Shown here: positions 1-9,445 of the stretch, in pieces | Layout of the letters: every line of letters begins with the position of its first letter | Numbering within the stretch: the stretch's first letter is position 1 | From: Algoriphagus algorifonticola | Lineage (GTDB): Bacteria; Bacteroidota; Bacteroidia; Cytophagales; Cyclobacteriaceae | Reading direction: 5' to 3' | Assembly: GCF_007655305.1 (NCBI RefSeq) | Contig: NZ_VLOG01000041.1 | Span: 1-64,000, forward strand | DNA: 64,000 bases | Notes under the pieces: generated by a model | Databases searched by the model: none | Told to the model about the DNA's origin: nothing | What the model saw: the letters and a program-made list of their open reading frames with translations, nothing else | Program-made: the position numbers and the translations under genes

Positions 1-29
1 AAAAAATAGCCAGGGGTTTTAACCCCTGG
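1..29 (-). terminator. Intrinsic terminator, minus strand
   Basis: Arms CCAGGGGTT (10-18) and AACCCCTGG (21-29) form a perfect 9-bp stem. On the minus strand the stem is followed by CTATTTTTT. It lies about 110 bases downstream of the GDCCVxC gene and probably ends the merTP transcript. I see nothing else between 30 and 136. Confidence 0.7.
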
Positions 30-136
30 ATCAAGTGACGATAACTACCCCAGCGCTGGCCCTATTTTTATTTTTGGAAATGAGCCTTGGTGCCAGCAAG
101 ACGGGTAATGGTCATTTAACTCTCCAATAGATTCTA

Positions 137-346
137 TTAGCCACAACAATTTTTATTCTTTTGAATAGGAGGACATTTGACAGTCCCATAGCTACAATAA
201 ACGCAACAATCTCCAGGTTTAGGCTTCAATACAGTATGGCAATTCTCACATTCATAGAAAAACTGACAGGAATCTGTGGGCATAGTTTCTTCTTTTTGAT
301 GTCCACAATGAGGACAGGTGAGGGTAGATTCAAGAGTTATACTCAT
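137..346 (-). CDS. GDCCVxC-motif small protein
   Basis: A 69-residue cysteine-rich protein. It has a CPHCGH zinc-ribbon-like pair near residue 11, a CENC pair near 33, and the hallmark GDCCVYC near residues 45-51, followed by KCPP and a terminal CCG. This is the GDCCVxC family, in which some members carry selenocysteine; here the positions visible are cysteines. The start overlaps the stop of merTP by 4 bp (ATGA), so the two are translationally coupled. The role is unknown; the partner suggests binding or handling of mercury or another soft metal in the cytoplasm. Confidence 0.85.
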   Translation of the reverse strand: MSITLESTLTCPHCGHQKEETMPTDSCQFFYECENCHTVLKPKPGDCCVYCSYGTVKCPPIQKNKNCCG

Positions 347-948
347 GGCTTTGTCGACTTTAAACTTGCTTTATAACCTGTAGAAAGTATAGCTTTTTCA
401 ATTTCAGAAACTTCTGTTTGGTTTGGGTCAAATTGAATCACCGTATTACTTTGGCTGTAAGAAGTATTGATTTGAATAATTCCCGGAAGCTGCTTAACCT
501 TTACATCCACATGTTGCTCACAACCAGAACAGGTCATCCCATCCACTGAAAATTCTATCATTTGAAGATTTTTCTGATCCGTAAATAGCTGATTGCTCTG
601 ATTATTCTCAGGATAGAACCGATCTGCGAATAGAGGGAATGCCAATAAAAAACATGCTATAATGGTAACGAGGCTTAAGAATTTTTTGCCTTGGAGAAAA
701 TCGATTGGCCCCTCTTCCTCACAATCGCAATCTATCGGCTGATTGGGCTTAAGTTTTTGAAACCATGCAAAACCAAGAACACCCAGTGTGATAAAAACAA
801 AGAAGGGTCGCAGGGGATCTAACCAACTGAATGAAGAAGCGAAACTACCAGTACCTGCGATAAGCGCTAGCAATGGAGTAATGCAACAAAGTGAGGCTGA
901 AAATGCAGTTAAAATACTAACCTTTAAGATTGTTTTCTCTGATTTCAT
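343..948 (-). CDS. merTP: Mercuric transport protein MerTP (MerT-MerP fusion)
   Basis: 201 residues. The MerT-like part has membrane helices near residues 8-32, 46-63 and 90-108, with the Cys-Cys pair at 21-22 in the first helix and a second pair, C74/C76, in the cytoplasmic loop. The C-terminal MerP-like heavy-metal-associated domain (about 128-200) carries GMTCSGC with C140/C143. In the family, Hg(II) passes from the HMA domain to the helix cysteines and into the cell. No merR, arsR or merA gene is visible in the window, so the real substrate could be another soft metal. It is first gene of a pair with the GDCCVxC protein. Confidence 0.88.
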   Translation of the reverse strand: MKSEKTILKVSILTAFSASLCCITPLLALIAGTGSFASSFSWLDPLRPFFVFITLGVLGFAWFQKLKPNQPIDCDCEEEGPIDFLQGKKFLSLVTIIACFLLAFPLFADRFYPENNQSNQLFTDQKNLQMIEFSVDGMTCSGCEQHVDVKVKQLPGIIQINTSYSQSNTVIQFDPNQTEVSEIEKAILSTGYKASLKSTKP

Positions 949-1056
949 TTTGGGGGGTAATAAATGACTAAGGGAGTGAAGTTAAGATCTTTTTAACACA
1001 ATAAAGAAGTCAAAATGAATAATGAAAAGTTCAGGATTCCATTCGATTTACCTTTT

Positions 1057-1863
1057 TCATAGATTATGCCCATTCAAGATCATCCCTTCTTTCACTGTTT
1101 TTAGATAGGTAATGACTTTTCCATCCTCCCCAACCTCTACCACACGGTAGCTAGGAAATGGGTTTCCCCATGAACCTCCAAAATGCCCGGACCATAAAAA
1201 AGGCTTTTTATTATAAAGCATTTGTCCATCTACATCGTGATCGTGCCCATGAAAAGTAGCTTTCACATTTGGATAACTGGTAACTAGATCTAAAAATGGC
1301 TTGCAGTCAATTCCATGTCTTGTCCAATCATTTTGAGATATATGGACAAATACAAACACATTGGCTAGTTCTTGATATTTTTCCAGATGGATTCTCAAAA
1401 AGTCTAAATCAGCGCATAGGTATTCTCCCTTTTCATTGGAGCAATCCAATAAAATAAATCCATACTCTCCTTTCATTTCGAATGAAAAATTGCTTGGCTG
1501 CCCCATCACTTCCAGAAAGGTATCGGCGCTAACCCGGTCGTGATTTCCACGAGTTACATAATGAGGCACTTGAAGTTGATTAAACACCTTCTTTACCTCC
1601 GGTAGCCATTTGGGATCATCATGTATTAAATCGCCGTTGAACAAAACAATGTCTACTTCTTGCTCCCTGTGAATGGCCTCAATTAAGTTTTGGTGAGATT
1701 GCTTAAAATCAGTTTCTGCTTGTCCAAAATGTCCGTCTGATGCAGTGATAAATTTCAATCGGGTCTTTTTCGGGAAGTCCATTTTCCCATAAAGCATAAA
1801 AGGCATGGTCATAAGAGAAGTGCCAAACAGGCTGATTTTTTGAAGAAAAGGTCGTCTTAGCAT
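1057..1863 (-). CDS. Exported metallophosphoesterase
   Basis: 268 residues with the calcineurin-like metal-binding motifs in order: DGH at 43-45, GDLIHDD near 78, GNHDR near 106, a lone His in VFVHIS near 175, and GHDHD near 207. This predicts a di-metal phosphodiesterase or phosphatase; the substrate cannot be told. The N-terminus LRRPFLQK followed by a hydrophobic stretch resembles a twin-arginine (Tat) signal, which would place the folded enzyme outside the inner membrane. It stands alone, with about 110 bases before merTP and 229 bases of non-coding DNA upstream. Confidence 0.85.
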   Translation of the reverse strand: MLRRPFLQKISLFGTSLMTMPFMLYGKMDFPKKTRLKFITASDGHFGQAETDFKQSHQNLIEAIHREQEVDIVLFNGDLIHDDPKWLPEVKKVFNQLQVPHYVTRGNHDRVSADTFLEVMGQPSNFSFEMKGEYGFILLDCSNEKGEYLCADLDFLRIHLEKYQELANVFVFVHISQNDWTRHGIDCKPFLDLVTSYPNVKATFHGHDHDVDGQMLYNKKPFLWSGHFGGSWGNPFPSYRVVEVGEDGKVITYLKTVKEGMILNGHNL

Positions 1864-2092
1864 TCCCTGAATTTATGGATTTCTATCCAATCTTGATATT
1901 CCATCTAAATTTTTATCACTCACTCAATCCAGCTTTCAACTCCGCCTCGTAAGTGTGTTCAGGTGTTGATAAAGACCTAAAATCAAATAATCAGCTTTTA
2001 GCAATTTTAATGAGGTGATTATTAAAGTTTTTAGTTCGAATGAGACTCTGAAAAATTTTAGCTCAAAACAAATACTATTTAATTACTGAATT

Positions 2093-2968
2093 ATGAGAAT
2101 TCCATTACTTACCAGTTTGATGTTGTTGGTCTCAGGTTTTGCCCTGGCCCAAAGTCCCGTTAGTGGGTTTATGAAGAAAAAAGGTGAAGGTTCTGTTGTA
2201 TTGACCCAGTTTAGGGAATCATACGATAGAGTCTTTTTGGTTCCTACCGAAGTAGATGGGGTACCGGTTTTTAATGAAGTGACTATTTCAAGTACTTCAC
2301 TTTATGGAGAATATGGTATTTCTGATCGTTTCAATGTGATCGTTAATCTACCATATATTAAGAGTGAGGGAAACGCTTCCGCAGCTGTTTTGCAGAATAA
2401 CGGATTTGAAAATGAGAGATCCGGTATCCAGGACATCAAAATCTATGGTAAGTACAGCTTCTTGTCAAAAGCAGTTGGGACAAACCAGCTAGACATTTTA
2501 GGGTCTGTGGGTATTGAGACTCCACTGGGGAATTATTCTGCAGACGAAGGACTTCAATCCATTATTGCAATCGGAAACGAGTCTACCAGATTCACGGGTT
2601 TCGGTATTGCTCAATTTATGACTGACTTTGGCTTATTTGCTACAGGACAATTGGGGTATAGCTTGAGAAGCAATCAGGTGCCAAATGCTCTGCTAAGTGA
2701 GTTCAAACTAGGTTATGCAGGTTCAGCTTTTTACTTGGATGCCTTCGTATCCAGTCAGCTTTCCAGCAAAGATGGAGTGGATATTTTGGGTGAAGGATTT
2801 ACAGGTTTCTTCCCTGCTACAAGAGTGAATTTCACAAGAATCGGACTTAACGGTTATGTGCCTGTTGCCAAATTTGCAGGGATCGTAGGAGGTGTTAACT
2901 CTTATATCGCCGGTAGAAATATTGGTAAATCTACAGGTTACTATGCTGGTTTAGCATTTTCTTTTTAA
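2093..2968 (+). CDS. Secreted outer-membrane beta-barrel-like protein
   Basis: 291 residues with a clear Sec signal peptide (cleavage after GFALA near residue 19). The mature part alternates aromatic and hydrophobic strands and ends in GYYAGLAFSF, a terminal Phe typical of outer-membrane barrels. I recognise no enzymatic motif; the overall look is that of the transporter-like/DUF3187-type barrels of Bacteroidota. It is followed 70 bases later by the fasciclin lipoprotein in the same direction, so the two may be co-transcribed and both act at the cell surface. Confidence 0.65.
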   Translation: MRIPLLTSLMLLVSGFALAQSPVSGFMKKKGEGSVVLTQFRESYDRVFLVPTEVDGVPVFNEVTISSTSLYGEYGISDRFNVIVNLPYIKSEGNASAAVLQNNGFENERSGIQDIKIYGKYSFLSKAVGTNQLDILGSVGIETPLGNYSADEGLQSIIAIGNESTRFTGFGIAQFMTDFGLFATGQLGYSLRSNQVPNALLSEFKLGYAGSAFYLDAFVSSQLSSKDGVDILGEGFTGFFPATRVNFTRIGLNGYVPVAKFAGIVGGVNSYIAGRNIGKSTGYYAGLAFSF

Positions 2969-3038
2969 TCAACTCATCCTTCAAACCAGATCTTGACAAA
3001 AGTCATCCGATCCAGTTAAAATTCAATCAAATACTGAC

Positions 3039-4034
3039 ATGAAAAATATTATAAATATAAAATCCACATTGATTGCACTTTTTGCAGTCATCACGTTCAC
3101 AGCTTGTGAATCAGTTTCATCCTATGAAGATGAAAGCCCATCTATCGCATTTGTGGCAGTAGCCAATGCTGATTTCAGCGTATTGGAAGCTGCAGCAGTT
3201 AGAGGGGGAGTAGCCGGTGTTTTGAGTAATTCAAATCCAAATGACCCTTCAGGAGCTTATACCGTTTTCGCACCTACCAATACTGCTTTTGCAAGATTGG
3301 GGTTGAATGAGGAGACACTTGGAGTATTGCAGGTTCCATTTTTGACAAATACGCTTTTGTATCACGTATCCAATGGTAATTTACTGTCTTCCAATATCAC
3401 TGCAGGTGGAATGTCTGCATCTGCTTTGGGTCCACAAAGAAGATTTATCCAAAGAGGTAGTGACTTGTATATCAATGGTTCCAAGATCCTTGCAACTGAC
3501 GTAGATGCAAGCAATGGTACAGTCCATGTAATCGACAAAGTAATGATTGCCACTGGTGTAGATATCGTACAGTCTGCCATCGCACTTCAGTCTGCCAATG
3601 TGTTTATCAACCCTGAATTAAGTTTCTTGGTGGAAGCAGTAGTGTACGCTGGTCTTGCGGAAGCGTTAACAGCTAGTCCAGGTAGTCCTAAGTTTACTGT
3701 CTTTGCTCCAACTGATCAGGCTTTTAAAGACTTGGGATCTGCTTTGGGATTGACATTCAATCAGCCTTCAGATATCAGACAATTGCCTGCTGAAGTCGTA
3801 GGTCAGGTATTATTGAACCACGTTTTTGTAGGAGAAAAATTTACAAGTGAGTTGAGTGCAGGAAATGTAAGTCCATTGGGTGGAGATCCATTGACTTTAG
3901 GTGCTTTCACTGAAGGAACACTAACGGTAAGAGGTGTAGGAAACAATACCCCTGCAAACATGGTGATTCCTGATGTACAGACTACCAATGGAATTGTACA
4001 CGTAATTGATAGAGTTCTATTGCCTAATTTGTAA
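3039..4034 (+). CDS. Fasciclin (FAS1) domain lipoprotein
   Basis: 331 residues. A lipoprotein signal ends in the lipobox FTAC at Cys23. Two FAS1 repeats follow (about residues 45-180 and 185-330). Each has the H1-type motif YTVFAPTNTAF / FTVFAPTDQAF and the H2-type ending NGTVHVIDKV / NGIVHVIDRV. FAS1 domains mediate adhesion and polysaccharide or matrix binding, so a surface-anchored adhesin is likely. A strong terminator follows directly. Confidence 0.9.
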   Translation: MKNIINIKSTLIALFAVITFTACESVSSYEDESPSIAFVAVANADFSVLEAAAVRGGVAGVLSNSNPNDPSGAYTVFAPTNTAFARLGLNEETLGVLQVPFLTNTLLYHVSNGNLLSSNITAGGMSASALGPQRRFIQRGSDLYINGSKILATDVDASNGTVHVIDKVMIATGVDIVQSAIALQSANVFINPELSFLVEAVVYAGLAEALTASPGSPKFTVFAPTDQAFKDLGSALGLTFNQPSDIRQLPAEVVGQVLLNHVFVGEKFTSELSAGNVSPLGGDPLTLGAFTEGTLTVRGVGNNTPANMVIPDVQTTNGIVHVIDRVLLPNL

Positions 4035-4050
4035 TAGTTGTTTTGAATTG

Positions 4051-4090
4051 AAAAAGCCGGTCTGATGTATTTCAGATCGGCTTTTTTTTT
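4051..4090 (+). terminator. Intrinsic terminator after the fasciclin gene
   Basis: Arms AAAAAGCCGGTCTGA and TCAGATCGGCTTTTT (one mismatch) around a 6-nt loop, followed by a run of T, 16 bases after the fasciclin stop codon. The A-run on the left arm makes it potentially bidirectional, but the convergent serine hydrolase gene ends 80 bases away. Confidence 0.9.
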
Positions 4091-4172
4091 GAATTTAAAA
4101 TCCTACCACCAGGCCTTGGAATTACTCCTGACGAGTGTCTTTCATTCCGGGGAGTGGGAAAATGCCCTTTAG

Positions 4173-5375
4173 TTACTGAACAATAGCCTGATAGACCATT
4201 TGACGCATCTTGTTACTGTAGTAGTTGGTGTATTGATTGTTTTGAGTCATCAGAAAGGAGACCATATTTTCCTTGGGATCAATAAAGAAGTAGGTGCAAT
4301 AAGCACCACTCCAGAAATATTGTCCTTCTGATCCTAAGAGGTCTGCATCGGCTAAATCGACCATTATACCAAATCCCAAACCAAATCCATATCCCGGATC
4401 ATAGGGTAGTCCCTCGATGTGATTTTGAGTCATCAGTTCAATAGTCTTGGGGCTTAGATATTGTTTGCCATTCCATTCACCACCATTCAATAACATTCTG
4501 GCAAAAATGGAATAGTCTTGAGCAGTGGAGAATAGTCCGTGGGTTCCTCCAAAGACTTTGTTTCCTTGAGTAGGAGTCTGATTGGGCATTTTAATTAATT
4601 TCCCCTCCTTGGAATAGCCATGAAGTGCCACCATTCTCTTAGATTGTTCCTCTGTTAGATTATAGCCCGTATCCTTCATTCCCAGCGGATCAAATAACCT
4701 TGTTTGCAAGAATTGGTCAAAACTCATCCCGGAAAAAACTTCCACCAAACGGGCAGCAATATCCGGAGATGCAGAATAATGCCACTGTTGACCGGGCTGT
4801 CCAAGTAAAGGGATACTTGCCAGGCTTTTAACTCGGGATTCGATAGATTCATGCTTCTGCATATAAAGTGCTTCTCGGACAGCCTCTTCCTGTTTGGAGT
4901 TGCCCAGACCGTGCGTAAATCCAGCAGTGTGACTTAAGATTTGGGAAATAGTAATTTTTTGCTTTGCGGGTGCGGTAAGCCCATCTTTTCCATCTTTGGG
5001 GTTGACGAGAACCCTCAGGTTTTGGAATTCAGGAAGGTAATTTTCAACAGGATCTGTTAGGAAAAACTTGCCTTCCTCGTAGAGCATCATCAGTGCCACT
5101 GTTGCAATGGGCTTAGTCATGGATTGGATGAAAAAAATCTGATCGGTTTGCATGGGTTCCTGAGCTTTTATATCGCTCATGCCAAAGGCTTTTTCATAAG
5201 CCTTTTCTCCATCTTTGTATATCAACACTACAGCACCGGGGATTTTACCTGAAGAAATCTCTGCCTCTAAGAATGCATCGTAACGCTTGAGCCGCTCCTG
5301 TGACAATTGACTTTGCGCCAAAAGGGCGGAAGTGCTGAAAGTGATTAAAAGAAGAAAAAGTCCTAATTTTTTCAT
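4173..5375 (-). CDS. Secreted class C beta-lactamase-family serine hydrolase
   Basis: 400 residues with a signal peptide (cleavage after LLAQ near residue 21). The SxxK nucleophile motif is S85-M-T-K88. The general-base tyrosine is in WHYSAS (Y200), and FGGTHGLFS near 292 is typical of the esterase/beta-lactamase family. This fold covers esterases, D-amino peptidases and beta-lactamases; the YSA rather than YxN triad argues for an esterase-like (family VIII) enzyme rather than a resistance enzyme. It starts 21 bases after the ABC ATPase gene and is probably the last gene of the exporter operon. Confidence 0.85.
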   Translation of the reverse strand: MKKLGLFLLLITFSTSALLAQSQLSQERLKRYDAFLEAEISSGKIPGAVVLIYKDGEKAYEKAFGMSDIKAQEPMQTDQIFFIQSMTKPIATVALMMLYEEGKFFLTDPVENYLPEFQNLRVLVNPKDGKDGLTAPAKQKITISQILSHTAGFTHGLGNSKQEEAVREALYMQKHESIESRVKSLASIPLLGQPGQQWHYSASPDIAARLVEVFSGMSFDQFLQTRLFDPLGMKDTGYNLTEEQSKRMVALHGYSKEGKLIKMPNQTPTQGNKVFGGTHGLFSTAQDYSIFARMLLNGGEWNGKQYLSPKTIELMTQNHIEGLPYDPGYGFGLGFGIMVDLADADLLGSEGQYFWSGAYCTYFFIDPKENMVSFLMTQNNQYTNYYSNKMRQMVYQAIVQ

Positions 5376-5396
5376 AGTGATTTGGTGTTTGTGATT

Positions 5397-6086
5397 TTAT
5401 GATTTGATAATTCTCCCGTCCTCCATTTCTATAATCCGGTGCGTACCTGCTGCAAATTCCGGATCATGGGTAACGATCAACATGGTCTGATTAAACTCTT
5501 CGGCAAGTTCTTTAAACTTGTTGAATACAATATCGGAATTTTTCTTGTCTAAATTACCCGTAGGCTCGTCTCCCATGATTAGTAAGGGATCATTAATAAG
5601 TGCCCGGGCTATGGCTACCCGCTGCTTTTGTCCGCCGGATAGCTGATTAGCTTTTTTGAGGGCATGATCTTGCATGTCGAAGATTTTTAGCTTTTCCATA
5701 GCCCGGTACTCCAGTTCTTCTCTTGAAAATTTCCCTAATTTCAATGCAGGGATCATGACATTTTCCAAGGTTGAAAATTCATTTAATAAGTAGTGAAACT
5801 GAAAGACAAAGCCTATTTTTTCGTTTCGTATGCGAGCCAAATAATCATGCGGCTTACCGCTAATCGGCTCTTGATCCAGGTGAAGCTTGCCCTGGTAGTC
5901 TGTGTCCATGGTAGAAAGGATGTAGAGCAAGGTAGATTTTCCACAGCCCGATTTGCCGACCACCGAGACGAATTCTCCTCTATTGACTGTAAATGAGACT
6001 TTTTTAAGTACCTGAATCTTGGTAGGGTTGTAGAAGTATTTATCGATTTCCACTGCCTGAAGTACCGGTTTGCCTTGTTTGCTCAT
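5397..6086 (-). CDS. ABC transporter ATP-binding protein (MacB/LolD type)
   Basis: 229 residues. Walker [10 protein letters not shown] at 44-52, Q-loop in FVFQFHYLL, signature LSGGQKQR near 145, Walker [11 protein letters not shown] with the NLD D-loop, and H-loop in IVTHD. The length and sequence fit the MacB/LolD/FtsE group of ATPases that drive mechanotransmission rather than passage through the membrane. Its start overlaps the end of the permease gene by 4 bp, so they form one complex. Confidence 0.93.
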   Translation of the reverse strand: MSKQGKPVLQAVEIDKYFYNPTKIQVLKKVSFTVNRGEFVSVVGKSGCGKSTLLYILSTMDTDYQGKLHLDQEPISGKPHDYLARIRNEKIGFVFQFHYLLNEFSTLENVMIPALKLGKFSREELEYRAMEKLKIFDMQDHALKKANQLSGGQKQRVAIARALINDPLLIMGDEPTGNLDKKNSDIVFNKFKELAEEFNQTMLIVTHDPEFAAGTHRIIEMEDGRIIKS

Positions 6087-7339
6087 TTTCCTCTGATTAT
6101 ATCTACCGGGTCAACACCACTTGCTTTTCTGGCCGGAAAAAAGCCCGCCAGATAAGTGGTGATCAAACTGAAATAACCCCCGATCAGGTAATACTTTGGG
6201 TTATAATCTACCGGAAATGTTTTAATAGTGGGTAAAGCATCTGTTTCAAAGGGTACTTGATCTATTCCAAGACATGCTAAAAAGCCTAAAATCAATCCAA
6301 CAGCACCGCCAATCAATCCTATACTAAGCGCAATAGTGATAAAAATCCGATTGACATCAGTGCTATTGAACCCGATAGCTTTCAAAATAGCAATGGTATC
6401 CAATTTTTCGTAAATCATCATGTTGAGGATATTGTATATCCCAAAACCTGACACCACCAATAAAGTGATTCCCACTGCATAGGAAATCAAAGTTCTGATC
6501 TGTGTCCCTGTTTCAAACTGTGCATTGACAGTCTGAATGTCATCAGCGTCAATGCCAAAAATTTGCTCCATTTCTTTAGCCATATCAGGGGCCAAGTCCA
6601 GATCTTTTAGCTTCACTTGAATATCTGTTACGTAGGAAGGTGATTCGCCCAGCATTTTTTGTACTGTGGTGAGAGAAGCAAAGCTGTTACTGTTATCGAA
6701 ATCTCCCAGTCCAGATTGATAATAGCCCACTACCTTCAGTTGGATTCTGTTCCCTTGTGCTGTGGTTACTTGAATCACATCCCCAACATCTGCCAACATC
6801 CGGTCTGCAGCCCCTTTTCCCAAAATAATGGTATTGGTCTGAGCCAATGCTGCATAGTCTCCAGAGGTAATGTAATCGGTAAAGGAAAATAGCTGAGCTT
6901 CTTTTTCTACATCAATCCCATTTACAATTCCTGTGAGGTCAATTGTGCCAACATTGAAGAATACCTGGGAAGAAATTTTTGGACTTACTCCCAATACTCG
7001 CTGGTCAGCCTGAAGGGTTTGAATGATTTTTTCTGCATCATGAATGGCCAACCTGCTTGTACTGGGCTTGATGGATCGGATGATATTGAGCGATTCAGAA
7101 AACTCCAGCGTTTGGTCTATGGGCTGATTGGGATTAGGCTTGATCTCATTATAAAATCGGATATGGGGTGTTCTATTCAGTACCAATCCATCCAGCATGG
7201 TGTTCAGCCCATTCATAAATCCTAATAAGGCTACAAACATGGTGATACTAAACATCACACCGACAGCTGCTATCCCTGTTTGCTTGATTCTGGCAAACAT
7301 CAAGGCTTTCGAAAGCTCTATGATCAGGGACCACTTCAT
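6083..7339 (-). CDS. FtsX-like ABC permease (MacB/LolE type)
   Basis: 418 residues. One helix near residues 22-45, a large periplasmic MacB-type core domain (about 46-280), then three helices (about 285-405) forming the FtsX domain and ending in [19 protein letters not shown], the usual coupling-helix ending. It pairs with the ATPase downstream (ATGA overlap) and the HlyD adaptor upstream (4-bp overlap). Such units export lipids, lipoproteins, peptides or macrolide-like compounds from the periplasm; the cargo is unknown here. Confidence 0.9.
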   Translation of the reverse strand: MKWSLIIELSKALMFARIKQTGIAAVGVMFSITMFVALLGFMNGLNTMLDGLVLNRTPHIRFYNEIKPNPNQPIDQTLEFSESLNIIRSIKPSTSRLAIHDAEKIIQTLQADQRVLGVSPKISSQVFFNVGTIDLTGIVNGIDVEKEAQLFSFTDYITSGDYAALAQTNTIILGKGAADRMLADVGDVIQVTTAQGNRIQLKVVGYYQSGLGDFDNSNSFASLTTVQKMLGESPSYVTDIQVKLKDLDLAPDMAKEMEQIFGIDADDIQTVNAQFETGTQIRTLISYAVGITLLVVSGFGIYNILNMMIYEKLDTIAILKAIGFNSTDVNRIFITIALSIGLIGGAVGLILGFLACLGIDQVPFETDALPTIKTFPVDYNPKYYLIGGYFSLITTYLAGFFPARKASGVDPVDIIRGK

Positions 7340-8424
7340 GGCTTGATCAGTTGAGTTTCTTTATCAATACCTTCTAATACCTGGGCGAATTGAAAGTTTC
7401 TTATGCCAATTTTCACCGGTATGGTATCTCCATCAGATTTGATGATCCATTCATCATTAATCAGGAAGTTTCGGGGTATGACTAGGGAGTTTTCGGCTGT
7501 GGCTGTAATAATATTTGCTTCCAAACTCAAGTTCGGATAGAGAACTTGAGGTTCTTTGGTAAAAGTGGCTTCAACCGTAAAGCTTTTGGACTTGCTATCC
7601 ATCAAGGGAAATATCCTACTTACTTTTCCCTCAAAAGTATTTCCCTTGTAACTATCCATGGTTACTATCACTTGCTGCCCAACCACTATTTTGGAAATAT
7701 CATATTCATCAATCTGTAGCTCCATCAGGAAGTTATCTTCACTTCCCAGAATGGCCACTGGGGTTTGAGGATTTACCATTTCCCCTTTTTCTTTGGGAAG
7801 GGCATAAACCTTGCCTTTGATCCTGCTTTTCAAAACAAATTCACTTTCCAAAGCTCTACTGATTGCCAGGCTTTTTGATGCGCTTTTGGAATTGAACTCT
7901 ATTTCTCTTTTCAGGTCCTCGTATCGGATAAGAGCTGATTCGTATGCGGTTTGGGAATTTTCATAGCTTAATCGTCTCTGCTCTAAATCCACTGCAGTTC
8001 CGATATTTTTATCCCATAGATTTTTCTGTCTAGAATAGAGTATGGAGTCATTTTGCATTTTACTCTTTGCTAAATCTATGGTGAGCTGGAGATCTCTCAG
8101 TTTGGATTGATTTTGTTGGTAGTCTGCAAAAGCCTGAGCCAGTTCAGCATTTTCTCTGTTTAGCCTTTCTCTTTCATTATAAATGGCAAGAATAGGAGCG
8201 CCTTCCTCGACTAAATCACCTTCTTTTACAAAAATTTCCTGAATCGGCCCTGTATTATTGGCAAAAGCCTCATATTGGTTCACTGCCTTAATCAAGCCGG
8301 AAGCATAGACCGATTCTGTGATTGATGTAATCTCAGGATAGGTAGATTCCTGATCAGAGGGAAAGCAGGAATAAATACTTAGGCAAATTGCTAGGAAAAG
8401 AAATACACGAAGGATAAATTTCAT
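7336..8424 (-). CDS. HlyD/RND-type periplasmic adaptor lipoprotein
   Basis: 362 residues, first gene of the operon. A lipoprotein signal ends at Cys20 (SIYSC). The lipoyl/barrel halves (about 60-85 and 205-240) flank a long coiled-coil hairpin (about 85-200), followed by a beta-barrel region (EYDISKIVVGQQV) and a membrane-proximal domain. This adaptor would link the FtsX/ATPase pair to an outer-membrane channel; no TolC-like gene lies in the window, so the channel must be encoded elsewhere. It is divergent from the esterase gene at 8546. Confidence 0.88.
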   Translation of the reverse strand: MKFILRVFLFLAICLSIYSCFPSDQESTYPEITSITESVYASGLIKAVNQYEAFANNTGPIQEIFVKEGDLVEEGAPILAIYNERERLNRENAELAQAFADYQQNQSKLRDLQLTIDLAKSKMQNDSILYSRQKNLWDKNIGTAVDLEQRRLSYENSQTAYESALIRYEDLKREIEFNSKSASKSLAISRALESEFVLKSRIKGKVYALPKEKGEMVNPQTPVAILGSEDNFLMELQIDEYDISKIVVGQQVIVTMDSYKGNTFEGKVSRIFPLMDSKSKSFTVEATFTKEPQVLYPNLSLEANIITATAENSLVIPRNFLINDEWIIKSDGDTIPVKIGIRNFQFAQVLEGIDKETQLIKP

Positions 8425-8545
8425 CCGTTAGGTCTTTGATTCGTTTCAAATTAAGGAAAGTAGTCCAGCTTTTTTCATGATAAAAGTCACCCGGTCCATA
8501 AATTTTATAAAAACATTGAGTTTGAAGCTCAGTTAATTAGATCGA

Positions 8546-9445
8546 ATGATTATTCCAATGCAAAAAATATACAGCCTTTTTATTCTTGCCTTAATTCTGC
8601 AATCCTGTGCTTTTCAGCCAATCCGGAGAAGTAAAAATATTACTTACATCTCGGATCAAAATGAGTCGGAACTACCGGCTAAGGATCTTAATGTTTTTGC
8701 TCCCAGAAAAGGAGAGGGCTTACCTGTTTTAATTTTCATTCATGGAGGAAGCTGGAATAAGGGGAAGAAAGAGATTTATGACTTTTTGGGTAGTAGATTA
8801 GCCAGGAGAAAAGTGGTGACAGTCATTATCGATTACCCTTTGGCCCCTGATTATCAAGTTCCTGCTATGGAAAAAGCAAGCGCTTTAGCAGTTAAGTGGG
8901 TTTTTGAAAATATTTCCAAATACGGAGGAGATCCTGATCAGATTTATATTTCCGGGCATTCTGCAGGAGGTCATTTAGCTGCTTTGGTTGCGATCAAGGA
9001 GGAGGCATTTCAGAAATTGGGGCTAGAAAATCCTCTTAAAGGAGCGATTTTGAATGATCCGGCAGGCTTAGATTGGTTTTGGTTTTTGAGCGAAATGAAA
9101 GGAAGACCCAATGGGACTGAAAATTATGATGCCTTTACAGATGATCCTGAAGTTTGGAAAGCATATTCTCCCATTTATTATTTGGAAGGAAGTGAAATAC
9201 CTATCCTGATTTTGGAAGGAGAAGAAACATATCCGGGTATTCGGCTGACCGTGGAGCGGTTTCGTAGAGCTGCCGAGCAAAAAGGGATTAATTTAACTTA
9301 TTCCTTTTACCCAAAAACCAAGCATATTCCCATGATTACTCAGTTTTTTTGGACTTGGAGTAAGGGGTATGAGGATGTGTTGGACTTTATCAACTCTCAA
9401 TCAAGTCTTCGGACGAGTTCCTCCGGAGTAAGCACAGGTAAATAG
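8546..9445 (+). CDS. Alpha/beta hydrolase lipoprotein (carboxylesterase-like)
   Basis: 299 residues. A signal with lipobox LQSC (Cys21) predicts outer-membrane anchoring. The oxyanion motif FIHGGSW is near 75, the nucleophile elbow GHSAGGH near 147 and the acid/histidine region near KTKHIPM. This matches BD-FAE/carboxylesterase enzymes. A second in-frame ATG at 8558 gives an equally good signal peptide and may be the true start. The last 49 bases run antisense to the end of the PIN toxin gene, so the C-terminal tail lies in overlapping DNA. Confidence 0.85.
   Translation: MIIPMQKIYSLFILALILQSCAFQPIRRSKNITYISDQNESELPAKDLNVFAPRKGEGLPVLIFIHGGSWNKGKKEIYDFLGSRLARRKVVTVIIDYPLAPDYQVPAMEKASALAVKWVFENISKYGGDPDQIYISGHSAGGHLAALVAIKEEAFQKLGLENPLKGAILNDPAGLDWFWFLSEMKGRPNGTENYDAFTDDPEVWKAYSPIYYLEGSEIPILILEGEETYPGIRLTVERFRRAAEQKGINLTYSFYPKTKHIPMITQFFWTWSKGYEDVLDFINSQSSLRTSSSGVSTGK

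Noticed and set aside
1916-2000. Minus-strand coding fragment (reads ...STPEHTYEAELKAGLSE then stop)
   Set aside because: Only about 25 codons before an upstream stop; no matching neighbour, so a gene remnant cannot be supported.
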